From an uncultured Chromatiaceae bacterium (GTDB taxonomy: Bacteria > Pseudomonadota > Gammaproteobacteria > Enterobacterales > Alteromonadaceae), in contig CAMLSF010000040.1 of the NCBI GenBank assembly GCA_946482615.1, positions 1 to 25,683 on the forward strand: a stretch of 25,683 nt of DNA. Direction: 5' to 3'. Shown piece after piece: positions 8,544 to 14,928 of the stretch. The position numbers were made by a program, and so were the translations under genes. The first letter of the stretch is position 1, and each line of letters starts with the position of its first letter. A model generated the notes under the pieces. That model was not told the origin of the DNA. It worked only from the letters and a program-made list of their open reading frames with translations, and did not search any database.

Positions 8544-8790
8544 ACTGATGTTCAGGCCACTCTGGTGATGTTGCACAACTGAGTTTAAATGCAAGAAGAG
8601 CAACGACAATAGAATCCTCATGGGCAGCCATCTGTTTCATAAAGAGAGTTTTGTAAGAGTAAAGCTGCCCTACATCGGATTGCAGCCAGAGGCCAATTAA
8701 TGGTAGTGTCAGTGCCTGTAAATCAATAGCCAAAGTTCTGTACAACTGGAAATGAGACGGCTAAACCATAAAATGTTATAGAGGTTATTC

Positions 8791-9513
8791 ATGTCACTGC
8801 AAATCGCTCCATTACAAAAAGAAAAACACGCTCAAACTAAAATTAACATCAGCAGTCCATTTGGCTTTGCACAAGATCAGCACATTCTGCCTGTGGTAGT
8901 GCAGGAGTTTGTGCGCGTTGGTGCTGAAATGCCGATCGTGTTTATTAAAGACCCTGCGACAGAGCGTTTTGATGTTGTGGCTATGCTGGGATTAAAAACA
9001 GGTGAAAATCTGATGATCACAGAGGGAAAATGGCAAGGTTTTTATGTACCGAAAGTTTTATGGAATCACCCGTTAATTCTGGCCGATGATCCGGGTCAGG
9101 AAGGGCAGTTTCTTGTGGCTCTGGTTGAATCAAGCCCTATGGTGAATACTGAAACAGGACATTCATTATTTAACGAAGATGGCTCAGAGTCCGATTTTTT
9201 AAAATCCCGTATTGATTCAATGCGTGAGTTTTATATGCAATCCCAAACGACCAGAGTTTTCAATAAAGCATTAGCAGATATGGATTTATTGGTTCCTCAG
9301 ACTTTAACTATTAAGCTGGAAGGGAAACCTCGTGAAATTACAGGTATCTATATTGTTGATGAGAAAAAACTGAATTCATTGTCTGATGAACAATTACTGG
9401 ACTTAAGCAAACGTGGTTTGATGCCAGCTATTTACGCTCATTTAATGTCATTACAGCAAGTCCAGCGTCTGGGCGAGCGGGCCAACAAAGCAGTGGCAGC
9501 AGTTGCGGCTTAA
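8791..9513 (+). CDS. sapC: SapC-family protein
   Basis: The 240-residue protein matches the SapC family (PF07277) in layout. It has an N-terminal HILPVVVQEF / EMPIVFIKD segment, the ENLMITEGKWQGFYVPK stretch, FLVALVESSP, and a C-terminal LSDEQLLDLSKRGLMPAIYAH region. No signal peptide or membrane helix is visible, so it is probably cytoplasmic. SapC was named from an S-layer-associated Campylobacter locus, but its biochemical role is unknown; in many Proteobacteria it accompanies TonB receptors and tryptophan-halogenase homologues in sugar loci, as here. The JmjC/cupin-like partner that often sits between SapC and the halogenase is absent. The start ATG follows GAGG at a 6-base distance, and a hairpin follows the stop codon. 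Confidence 0.85.
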   Translation: MSLQIAPLQKEKHAQTKINISSPFGFAQDQHILPVVVQEFVRVGAEMPIVFIKDPATERFDVVAMLGLKTGENLMITEGKWQGFYVPKVLWNHPLILADDPGQEGQFLVALVESSPMVNTETGHSLFNEDGSESDFLKSRIDSMREFYMQSQTTRVFNKALADMDLLVPQTLTIKLEGKPREITGIYIVDEKKLNSLSDEQLLDLSKRGLMPAIYAHLMSLQQVQRLGERANKAVAAVAA

Positions 9514-9532
9514 TCCTTCTTTGTATGAACAG

Positions 9533-9556
9533 GCAGCACAGTTGTGCTGCTTGTTA
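9533..9556 (+). terminator. Probable terminator after sapC
   Basis: GCAGCAC (9533-9539) pairs with GTGCTGC (9544-9550) around the loop AGTT. A moderately T-rich tail (TTGTTACTTT) follows. It begins 19 bases after the sapC stop codon. Confidence 0.6.
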
Positions 9557-9641
9557 CTTTCCTCCCTTTCTCCAGTTTGTGCTTTTATTTATCTTCTTTG
9601 ACTCCTTTTTCTATCTGACTTTGTTTCTCCTTAAAAAACAC

Positions 9642-9669
9642 TTGATTTGCGCAAAAAAAATACTAATAT
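9642..9669 (+). promoter_or_regulatory. Sigma-70 promoter for the structured leader
   Basis: TTGATT (9642-9647), a 16-base spacer that includes an A-run, and TAATAT (9664-9669) put the transcript start near 9676, inside the operator at 9674-9689. This is one of the better promoter matches in the window. Confidence 0.6.
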
Positions 9670-9673
9670 AGCC

Positions 9674-9689
9674 ATGACAGCGTTGTCAT
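9674..9689. promoter_or_regulatory. NagR-type operator before the structured leader
   Basis: ATGACAGCGTTGTCAT is identical to the receptor site at 2101-2116, and the symmetry extends one base further on both sides (C...G). It overlaps the expected transcription start. Confidence 0.75.
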
Positions 9690-9751
9690 GTTTGTTCTTT
9701 TCCATTTTTTCCCGTGTTTCCCGGCAGAGAGTGGGTCGTAAGGTAACGAAG

Positions 9752-9787
9752 CAATCAGAACTGTGCTGAAGTCTGATTGTTGTTTTT
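9752..9787 (+). terminator. Terminator-like hairpin inside the leader
   Basis: CAATCAGA (9752-9759) pairs perfectly with TCTGATTG (9772-9779) across a 12-base loop, followed by TTGTTTTT (9780-9787). The stem is AT-rich and the T-run is broken by a G, so termination would be partial. It could also be a structural arm of the leader. Confidence 0.4.
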
Positions 9788-9886
9788 CCCTCGTCAGAAT
9801 TCTGTTGATTGGTAGTTGGTTAGCAGAGTTCAGCAACAAACATGGAGGTTGTGTTTTATTTGCCAATCCTTATCCAAGGGATCTTG

Positions 9887-9918
9887 GAGGATACTGCAAG
9901 CAGTATCCTCTTTTTTTT
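9887..9918 (+). terminator. Perfect intrinsic terminator ahead of the Gfo/Idh gene
   Basis: GAGGATACTG (9887-9896) pairs without mismatch with CAGTATCCTC (9901-9910) around the loop CAAG, followed by eight T residues (9911-9918). It stands 370 bases beyond the sapC stop and 94 bases before the next start codon, so it does not simply close sapC. Confidence 0.85.
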
Positions 9919-10012
9919 CCTTATCAGGCTGCTGGCTGAGTGTATAGGCTGGCTATATGTTCAACAGCCCATTAAAGTAATGCCATATCAGATCCAGGAA
10001 CTGTGAAATTTT

Positions 10013-10987
10013 ATGCGGCAAGTGCGTTGGGGAATTATTGGTTGTGGCAATGTCACCGAATTAAAAAGTGGTCCGGCTTTTAACAAAGTGGAGCAGTCCA
10101 GTTTAGTGGCTGTGATGCGTCGTGATGCAGCAAAAGCGGAAGATTATGCCAAACGCCATCAGGTACCCCGCTGGTATAGTGATGCGCATCAGTTAATACA
10201 CGACCCTGAGGTCGATGCTGTGTATATTGCTACACCACCTGATAGCCACAAATATTACGCCTTGCTGGTCGCAGCAGCTGGTAAAATTTGTTGTGTTGAA
10301 AAACCTATGGCGCTTAATACTGCCGAATGCATTGAAATGGCAGAGGTCTTTGAGCAAAAACAACTGCCTTTATATGTGTCTTATTATCGTCGTTCCTTAC
10401 CGCGTTTTTTAACAATCAAAGAGTGGCTGGAACAAGGACTGATTGGTGCACCGCGTCAGGTGCAATGGAGTTTCAGCCGCACTCCAAATATTATAGATTT
10501 AGCTGGCCACTACAATTGGCGCACCGATCCTGCCAAAGCCGGTGGCGGTTATTTCATTGATTTAGCCAGTCATGGTCTGGATTTACTCTTGTATCTGCTC
10601 GGTGACGTAGTGGACGTGCGTGGTATCAGCCAAAACCAGCAAAAGCTGTATACGGCAGAGGATGCAGTTGCTGCAGTCTGGCAGTTTCAGTCAGGTTGTT
10701 TAGGCTCTGGGTTCTGGAACTTTGCAGCGGCAGAACGGACGGATAAAGTGGTGATCTATGGCTCTGATGGCGAGATTGAGTTTTCAGTCTTTGAAAATGA
10801 AGCTGTGTTGTTGTCTACAAAAGAGCAACAGCTAAGCCTGGAGATCGCTCATCCGGAAAATATCCAGTTTTATCATATTCAGGCCATGGTGCAGGACTTG
10901 TTGCATGGCACAGGCCATCCTTCCACAGGAAAAACTGCATTAAAAGCCAGCTGGATGATGGAGCAAATACTGGGGGCAAAGTTTTAA
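10013..10987 (+). CDS. Gfo/Idh/MocA-family NAD(P)-dependent oxidoreductase
   Basis: The 324-residue protein opens with a Rossmann nucleotide site (GIIGCGNV, residues 7-14). It carries YIATPPDSH near 73-81 and the family's EKP motif in CVEKPMAL near 99-106. A C-terminal sugar-binding half includes GGGYFIDLASHGLDLL, whose Asp and His fit the usual catalytic positions. Length is normal for the family. Substrates in this family are sugars, inositols or their derivatives; which one is used here cannot be told. It lies between halogenase/SapC genes and the hexosaminidase, downstream of a NagR-type operator and a terminator-bearing leader, so a role with a GlcNAc-derived sugar is plausible. The ribosome site (AGGAA, 9996-10000) is rather far from the ATG at 10013. 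Confidence 0.85.
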   Translation: MRQVRWGIIGCGNVTELKSGPAFNKVEQSSLVAVMRRDAAKAEDYAKRHQVPRWYSDAHQLIHDPEVDAVYIATPPDSHKYYALLVAAAGKICCVEKPMALNTAECIEMAEVFEQKQLPLYVSYYRRSLPRFLTIKEWLEQGLIGAPRQVQWSFSRTPNIIDLAGHYNWRTDPAKAGGGYFIDLASHGLDLLLYLLGDVVDVRGISQNQQKLYTAEDAVAAVWQFQSGCLGSGFWNFAAAERTDKVVIYGSDGEIEFSVFENEAVLLSTKEQQLSLEIAHPENIQFYHIQAMVQDLLHGTGHPSTGKTALKASWMMEQILGAKF

Positions 10988-11036
10988 CCCGGCCCCCAAC
11001 TCTGAACGTTAAAATTGAGCTGGTTCTGCTTCCATG

Positions 11037-11061
11037 GGAGTCAGAGCCGAAGCTCTGATCC
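11037..11061. repeat. REP-like palindromic element (copy 2)
   Basis: TCAGAGC (11041-11047) pairs with GCTCTGA (11052-11058) around CGAA. Flanking GGA (11037-11039) and TCC (11059-11061) pair as well, with one bulged G. It lies between the convergent Gfo/Idh and hexosaminidase genes and shares its core with the elements at 651 and 24634. Confidence 0.55.
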
Positions 11062-11067
11062 AGTTAG

Positions 11068-13635
11068 CTAATCCAGCCGGGTGACTCTGCTGGTGGCTCC
11101 ATTCTTAGCCTTAGTCCGCAACAATAAGTTGTTACCAACTTTCACAGCTTCGGAATAAGGTAACCAGCTTTGGCCCTGGTCTTCACTGTATTCAATGGTT
11201 AAGCCCGGCCAGGCGCTATTGGCCAGCAGTAACCCATCCTGCAGCACTGCACCAGGTGGCGGCAGATACAGAGCAACACCGGCTTCTGCTAAACGTGGCA
11301 ATTCTTTTTGAGTTAAGGTCCAGCCAAAACGTTGCCAGTCTTGTTGCCGCTTTGCTGTATCTGGTTTTGCGCCTTCCCAGTCGGCTTTGTACCAGGCTCG
11401 TTCAGCCAAAGCCAGCAAGCGTGGATAAAGCATTTTCTCCAATTGCTCCGGGGTACGAATGGTTTCAGTCCAGATTTGTCCCTGAATCCCCAGAATATTT
11501 TCTGGTTTTTCTAAGGCTGGTAGCTCTTTACCTAATAAAGTTTCCAGATTTTCAATAACCTGGCCCTCACGGGTTTTATCAGCATTGGCGTATAAATCAT
11601 CCGGCATATAACCAAACACTTTGGCTACATCGGTAAAGCGGGCCGCCCAGTAGTAACCACGCTCTTCCGGATGGGCTTCATAAGGATGGTCAAAATACAA
11701 ATGGGTGCCATGTGACAAGACCACCTGATAACCAGCATTGGCTAAGCGATAAGCGCGATCCGCCACACCCCATTCCCAGATATTATCCCAGACATTGGCA
11801 TATACATGTTCATTGGCAAATTGCTTGCGATTGAAGGGATTTTTGGCGTCATACATCAAACCATCCTCCCAGCCACCCAGAGTGAGTTGCCGGTTGGCTG
11901 CCAGCTGTGCCACTTTGGCCACAAAATAAGGTTTTAAATCAGCCACACCTGCGACACCGCTGTCCTGAGTTGCAATCAATTGCTGACAGGCTGGAGAAGC
12001 AGTCCATGAACCCACACCTGTTTCATCGCCACCCATGTGAAAAGTGCGGAGCTGTAATCCTGCCTGGCGGTACATTTGTTGTAGTTCATAAATCACTTTA
12101 TCAACAAAAGCATAAGTGGAAGGCAGACAAACGTTAATAGAGTTGTCTGTGTAGTTTTGCACTGTCATGTATTTGGATTGATCCTGCGGATCGGACAATA
12201 AATACTGCTTAGCTTCTGCTTCTTTACCTTGTTCTTTCAGAGTCAGATAACGGGCTTGCATAGCCTTCACCGCAGCTCTGGCGTGGCCCGGCATATCAAT
12301 TTCCGGAATGATTTCAATATGACGCTCTGCAGCATATTTTAAAATCTCAATAAAATCTGCTGTGCTGTAATAGCCATTGCCGTTGCCTGACGTAAAAGGG
12401 CCTGTACCGAGCTGAGTCAGCAGACAGCGCCGCTCAGATAAGTCAAAGCAGCGGTTTGCACCGAGTTGAGTTAACTCAGGTAGCCCCGGAATTTCAATAC
12501 GCCAGCCTTCATCTTCAGTTAAATGCAGATGCAGCTTATTTAACTTGTAGCGCGCCAACTGATCGATCATCCGCAAGGTTACAGCTTTACCGTGGAAATT
12601 GCGCGCCATATCGTAATGCAAGCCACGCCAGCTAAAACGTGGCCAGTCGGCGATAGTCAGGTTAGGTAAAACGCTGCGATCGCCTTCTACAGGCAGCAGG
12701 GCCAACAAGCTTTGTACTGCATAAAAAGCTCCGGCATTATCATTGCCCTGCAGGGTAATTTGTTCATCCTGGATCACCAACTGATAACCTTCAGCCTGCT
12801 CTTTTTTATCTGAGATAGCTAAAGCTATATGTGGCTGACTATCGGCTGGCGTTTGTGTAGTTAAGGCCAGGGATAAGCCTGTAAGCTGTTTTAATTGCTG
12901 CTGTAAATAGCCTGCCTCAGAGGTTAAACGGCCACTATGATAAATCAGCCAGTCCGGAGTTAATTTCGTGCGGCCACGCTGATAGCTTAACTGTTGCGGC
13001 CTTGGCACTATAGATAATTGCTCAGGCTTTTCAAAAGCGGACAGCTGTTGTTGATTGAGCACAAAGCGGTTTTGACTTGTGGCTATAGGGTATAAATCCG
13101 GCCCGGGATGATTAAAACGTTGTAGCTGCTCAGGTTGAGTATAAGACTCTACAAAACGACTGAAATCTTCAGTATCTGTGTTAGCAAAGATTTCAGGTGT
13201 TAAACCTTTAGCAGTAATAAAAGCACGAGGCATCCAGTCGCTGTAACTAACTAAAGAGGAGGATGGCGAAAAAGTAAAACGTAGCTGCTCGCCCGGCTTT
13301 AAACCTTTAAAATCTTTACCTGGCGTTACACTGTGTAAGTCGCCTTGCACATGCTGTAGCGTCAGGCCATGTTGTACTGCGGTATCCAGTTTTCTGATGG
13401 CATGAAAATACAGTACCCAGTTGCCAGCTCCTGCACTGAGAGTTATGGATGACTTATTCAGCAGAACAAATTCAGCCTGAGTTTTTTGCACAGTGCCTGA
13501 GGTAAAATTGCTTTTTACTGCAAATTTTAATTCAGCATTTTTTGCGAACCCGGCCAACTCTGATTGAGTGAAAGCCTGAACTTGTCCGCTAAAAAAGTAA
13601 CTAATACAAAGCCATAGTAGTAAAAAATACTTCAT
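11068..13635 (-). CDS. Secreted GH20 beta-N-acetylhexosaminidase (chitobiase type)
   Basis: Starting at ATG 13633-13635 the protein has 855 residues; the start follows a GGGGAG ribosome site, while an upstream GTG (13662) has none and lies inside a palindrome. A Sec signal peptide of about 21 residues ends in VQA with no lipobox, so a periplasmic or secreted enzyme is expected. The order is a CHB_HEX-type N-terminal domain (about 25-190), a GH20b-like domain (about 200-330), the GH20 barrel with LHLHLTEDEGWRIEIPGLPE and the catalytic Asp-Glu pair at 537-538 in HMGGDETG, and a small C-terminal beta domain. It would release GlcNAc from chitobiose and longer chito-oligomers, feeding the divergent nag operon. 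The gene is divergent from nagK. Confidence 0.92.
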   Translation of the reverse strand: MKYFLLLWLCISYFFSGQVQAFTQSELAGFAKNAELKFAVKSNFTSGTVQKTQAEFVLLNKSSITLSAGAGNWVLYFHAIRKLDTAVQHGLTLQHVQGDLHSVTPGKDFKGLKPGEQLRFTFSPSSSLVSYSDWMPRAFITAKGLTPEIFANTDTEDFSRFVESYTQPEQLQRFNHPGPDLYPIATSQNRFVLNQQQLSAFEKPEQLSIVPRPQQLSYQRGRTKLTPDWLIYHSGRLTSEAGYLQQQLKQLTGLSLALTTQTPADSQPHIALAISDKKEQAEGYQLVIQDEQITLQGNDNAGAFYAVQSLLALLPVEGDRSVLPNLTIADWPRFSWRGLHYDMARNFHGKAVTLRMIDQLARYKLNKLHLHLTEDEGWRIEIPGLPELTQLGANRCFDLSERRCLLTQLGTGPFTSGNGNGYYSTADFIEILKYAAERHIEIIPEIDMPGHARAAVKAMQARYLTLKEQGKEAEAKQYLLSDPQDQSKYMTVQNYTDNSINVCLPSTYAFVDKVIYELQQMYRQAGLQLRTFHMGGDETGVGSWTASPACQQLIATQDSGVAGVADLKPYFVAKVAQLAANRQLTLGGWEDGLMYDAKNPFNRKQFANEHVYANVWDNIWEWGVADRAYRLANAGYQVVLSHGTHLYFDHPYEAHPEERGYYWAARFTDVAKVFGYMPDDLYANADKTREGQVIENLETLLGKELPALEKPENILGIQGQIWTETIRTPEQLEKMLYPRLLALAERAWYKADWEGAKPDTAKRQQDWQRFGWTLTQKELPRLAEAGVALYLPPPGAVLQDGLLLANSAWPGLTIEYSEDQGQSWLPYSEAVKVGNNLLLRTKAKNGATSRVTRLD

Positions 13636-13653
13636 CGCACGCTCCCCTGAACA

Positions 13654-13670
13654 GCGGTACACTGTACCGC
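13654..13670. promoter_or_regulatory. Perfect 17-bp palindrome in the hexosaminidase leader
   Basis: GCGGTACACTGTACCGC has two 8-base arms and a single central base. It ends 18 bp upstream of the hexosaminidase ATG and touches its ribosome-site region. It differs from the NagR-type operator. It could be an operator for another regulator, or, as RNA, a hairpin affecting translation. Confidence 0.45.
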
Positions 13671-13692
13671 AGGTTATTCCCTGTTAGACAAC

Positions 13693-13732
13693 TCTGCCAA
13701 ATGATGCATCTGTTGATGCGTAAAGTGGCAGA
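13693..13732. other. Nested inverted repeat upstream of the hexosaminidase
   Basis: TCTGCCA (13693-13699) pairs with TGGCAGA (13726-13732), and inside it GCATC (13706-13710) pairs with GATGC (13715-13719) around TGTT. No T-run follows on either strand, so it is not an ordinary terminator. It may be a leader structure or regulator site. Confidence 0.35.
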
Positions 13733-13834
13733 ATAATTACAAGGTGATTTTGTTTAAGTTATTGATTTTTAATTTGAATTTACTTTTATTTCCGTCTGTT
13801 CTGAAAAATTAAGTTCGATTTTTAAACAAGGGTC

Positions 13835-13862
13835 TTGTTATTTGTCAAAATTATTATATGCT
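13835..13862 (+). promoter_or_regulatory. Likely promoter of the nag operon
   Basis: TTGTTA (13835-13840), a 16-base spacer and TATGCT (13857-13862) give a start near 13870, just upstream of the operator. Alternative -10 boxes (TATATG, TTAAAA) exist in this AT-rich stretch, so the exact boxes are uncertain. Confidence 0.4.
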
Positions 13863-13873
13863 GAATTAAAAAA

Positions 13874-13889
13874 ATGACAACGCTGTCAA
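13874..13889. promoter_or_regulatory. NagR-type operator before the nag operon
   Basis: ATGACAACGCTGTCAA shows the same symmetric pattern (TGACA, central CG, TGTCA) as the other sites. It lies 95-110 bp upstream of the nagK start and downstream of the proposed -10 box. Confidence 0.75.
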
Positions 13890-13983
13890 TTCGGTTTTTG
13901 ATGAAATAATGGGCAGCAACAGGTGAAGGCTTAATCAGACCGGATTAATGCTGGCCAGCGGACAATGCAATGAGGTTGGTAGG

Positions 13984-14892
13984 ATGACTACAGCAGTAGG
14001 CTATGATGGCCCATTTTATTTAGGTGTAGATGGTGGCGGCAGTAAGTGCCGGGTAATCATAGTTACAGAAGATAACCAGGTAATAGGTGAGGGCTTATCC
14101 GGCCCCGCCAATCCATTGCGTGGTATGAAAGTCGCAACCGACTCTATTCTGGCAGCCACTCAGCAAGCTTTAACTTGCGCAGGTATGGCCTTCAAAGATA
14201 TGTCCAAGTTAATAGTTGGTGCTGGCCTGGCCGGTGTCAATATGCCCGAATATTATCGTATTTTCTCTGAGTGGCAGCATCCGTTTCAGCAATTGCATTT
14301 AACCAGCGATTTGCATGTGGCCTGTATTGGTGCTCATCAGGGCGGTGATGGTGCCGTGATTATTGCAGGGACCGGCTCCTGTGGTTTGGCTGATGTGAAA
14401 GGTCAATTGATCGAAGTAGGAGGCCATGGTTTTCCTTATGGTGATAATGGCAGTGGTGCCTGGATTGGCTTGCAGATGGTGCATCACGTGCTGTTAGCTA
14501 AAGATCTGTTAGGTCCTCAAACTTTGCTCACCGATTTGTTATGCAATGAATTAAAACTTAGTCAGACCTTAGCTTTAGTCGATTTTTTTATGCATGCCAC
14601 CCCCACTACTTATGCCAAATATGCGCCTTTGGTTTTTACCGCTGCGGAGCAGGGCGATCTATTGGCGCAGCAGATAGTGCAGCAAGCTGCCGATCATATA
14701 AATGCTATAGCTCAGCGTTTACTAAGCATTAATCCTCCACGCTTATCATTAATTGGTGGTTTAGCTCATAAGTTACAACCTTATTTAACTCCAGAGGTTC
14801 AGCGAAAAGTCACACCAGCTTTGGCAGCACCTGAATTCGGCTCAGTTTGGTTCGCAAAGCAAAGCCAGCATAAAGCCCAACGTATTTCTTAA
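13984..14892 (+). CDS. nagK: N-acetylglucosamine kinase, BadF/BadG/BcrA/BcrD ATPase type
   Basis: The protein (302 residues from ATG 13984) would phosphorylate GlcNAc to GlcNAc-6-phosphate in the cytoplasm. It has the sugar-kinase/Hsp70 fold: phosphate-1 loop GVDGGGSKCR at 14-23, the probable catalytic Asp 109 in TSDLHVAC, phosphate-2 motif AGTGSCG at 128-134, and the GGHGFPYGDNGSGAWIG segment at 146-162. This ATG is chosen because GAGG (13972-13975) is well placed and because homologues start near here; ATG 13948 in the same frame would add 12 residues. It is the first gene of nagK-nagB-nagA-nagP-nagX, downstream of a NagR-type operator. The gene name follows the equivalent Shewanella pathway. 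Confidence 0.9.
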   Translation: MTTAVGYDGPFYLGVDGGGSKCRVIIVTEDNQVIGEGLSGPANPLRGMKVATDSILAATQQALTCAGMAFKDMSKLIVGAGLAGVNMPEYYRIFSEWQHPFQQLHLTSDLHVACIGAHQGGDGAVIIAGTGSCGLADVKGQLIEVGGHGFPYGDNGSGAWIGLQMVHHVLLAKDLLGPQTLLTDLLCNELKLSQTLALVDFFMHATPTTYAKYAPLVFTAAEQGDLLAQQIVQQAADHINAIAQRLLSINPPRLSLIGGLAHKLQPYLTPEVQRKVTPALAAPEFGSVWFAKQSQHKAQRIS

Positions 14893-14928
14893 CTTGTTTG
14901 TTATTTACTAGCTGTGAGTGATATTAAG

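Larger units (their letters stand above)
8489..8790. other. Divergent gap between halogenase B and SapC gene
   Basis: These 302 bases carry the promoter and operator of halogenase B at their left end. The right end has the SapC ribosome site (GAGG, 8781-8784) and a possible -10 box TAAAAT (8769-8774) without a convincing -35 partner. The middle part holds an open frame on the minus strand with neither an ATG start nor a ribosome site; it is judged non-coding. Confidence 0.5.
9676..9918 (+). ncRNA. Candidate attenuator/riboswitch-like leader or small RNA
   Basis: From the predicted start to the terminator the transcript would be about 240 bases with no supported gene. Three pairings compete: 9807-9814 (GATTGGTA) with 9861-9868 (TGCCAATC); 9866-9870 (ATCCT) plus 9874-9878 (CCAAG) with 9883-9887 (CTTGG) plus 9888-9892 (AGGAT); and the terminator stem 9887-9896 with 9901-9910. 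The second excludes the third, and the first excludes the second. This is the anti-antiterminator / antiterminator / terminator order of a transcription attenuator ahead of the Gfo/Idh gene. Alternatively, the unit is a separate NagR-controlled small RNA. No known riboswitch class was recognised. The pairings are read directly; the function is inferred. Confidence 0.45.
9514..10012. other. 499-base non-coding region with promoter, operator and structured leader
   Basis: In order: a terminator-like hairpin behind sapC (9533-9550), a promoter (9642-9669), a clean NagR-type operator (9674-9689), a hairpin with a T-run (9752-9787), a set of alternative pairings (9807-9892), and a perfect intrinsic terminator (9887-9918). 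About 94 bases then lead to the start of the Gfo/Idh gene. No convincing gene is seen; a 54-codon frame from ATG 9842 to TGA 10006 runs through the terminator but lacks a ribosome site. Confidence 0.75.
13636..13983. other. Divergent regulatory gap between hexosaminidase and nagK
   Basis: These 348 bases hold a perfect 17-bp palindrome close to the hexosaminidase start, a nested hairpin at 13693-13732, and an AT-rich core. A promoter (13835-13862) and a NagR-type operator (13874-13889) facing nagK follow. No clean copy of the operator lies close to the hexosaminidase start; it may share the nagK site about 240 bp away or answer to something else. Confidence 0.65.

Noticed and set aside
8518..8745. 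75-codon open frame on the minus strand between halogenase B and SapC
   Set aside because: It begins with TTG, has no ATG and no ribosome site, a stop lies shortly upstream in frame, and its end covers the halogenase B promoter and operator. No family is recognised.
9663..9866. 67-codon open frame on the minus strand across the leader region
   Set aside because: It runs opposite to the promoter, operator and hairpins and across the operator itself; no ribosome site and no recognisable protein.
13636..13662. GTG-start extension of the hexosaminidase by nine residues
   Set aside because: It would begin inside a palindrome with no ribosome site and would put a polar stretch ahead of a normal signal peptide.
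13948..13983. Upstream ATG for nagK
   Set aside because: No good ribosome site, and the extra 12 residues do not resemble the usual kinase start; ATG 13984 has GAGG at proper distance.
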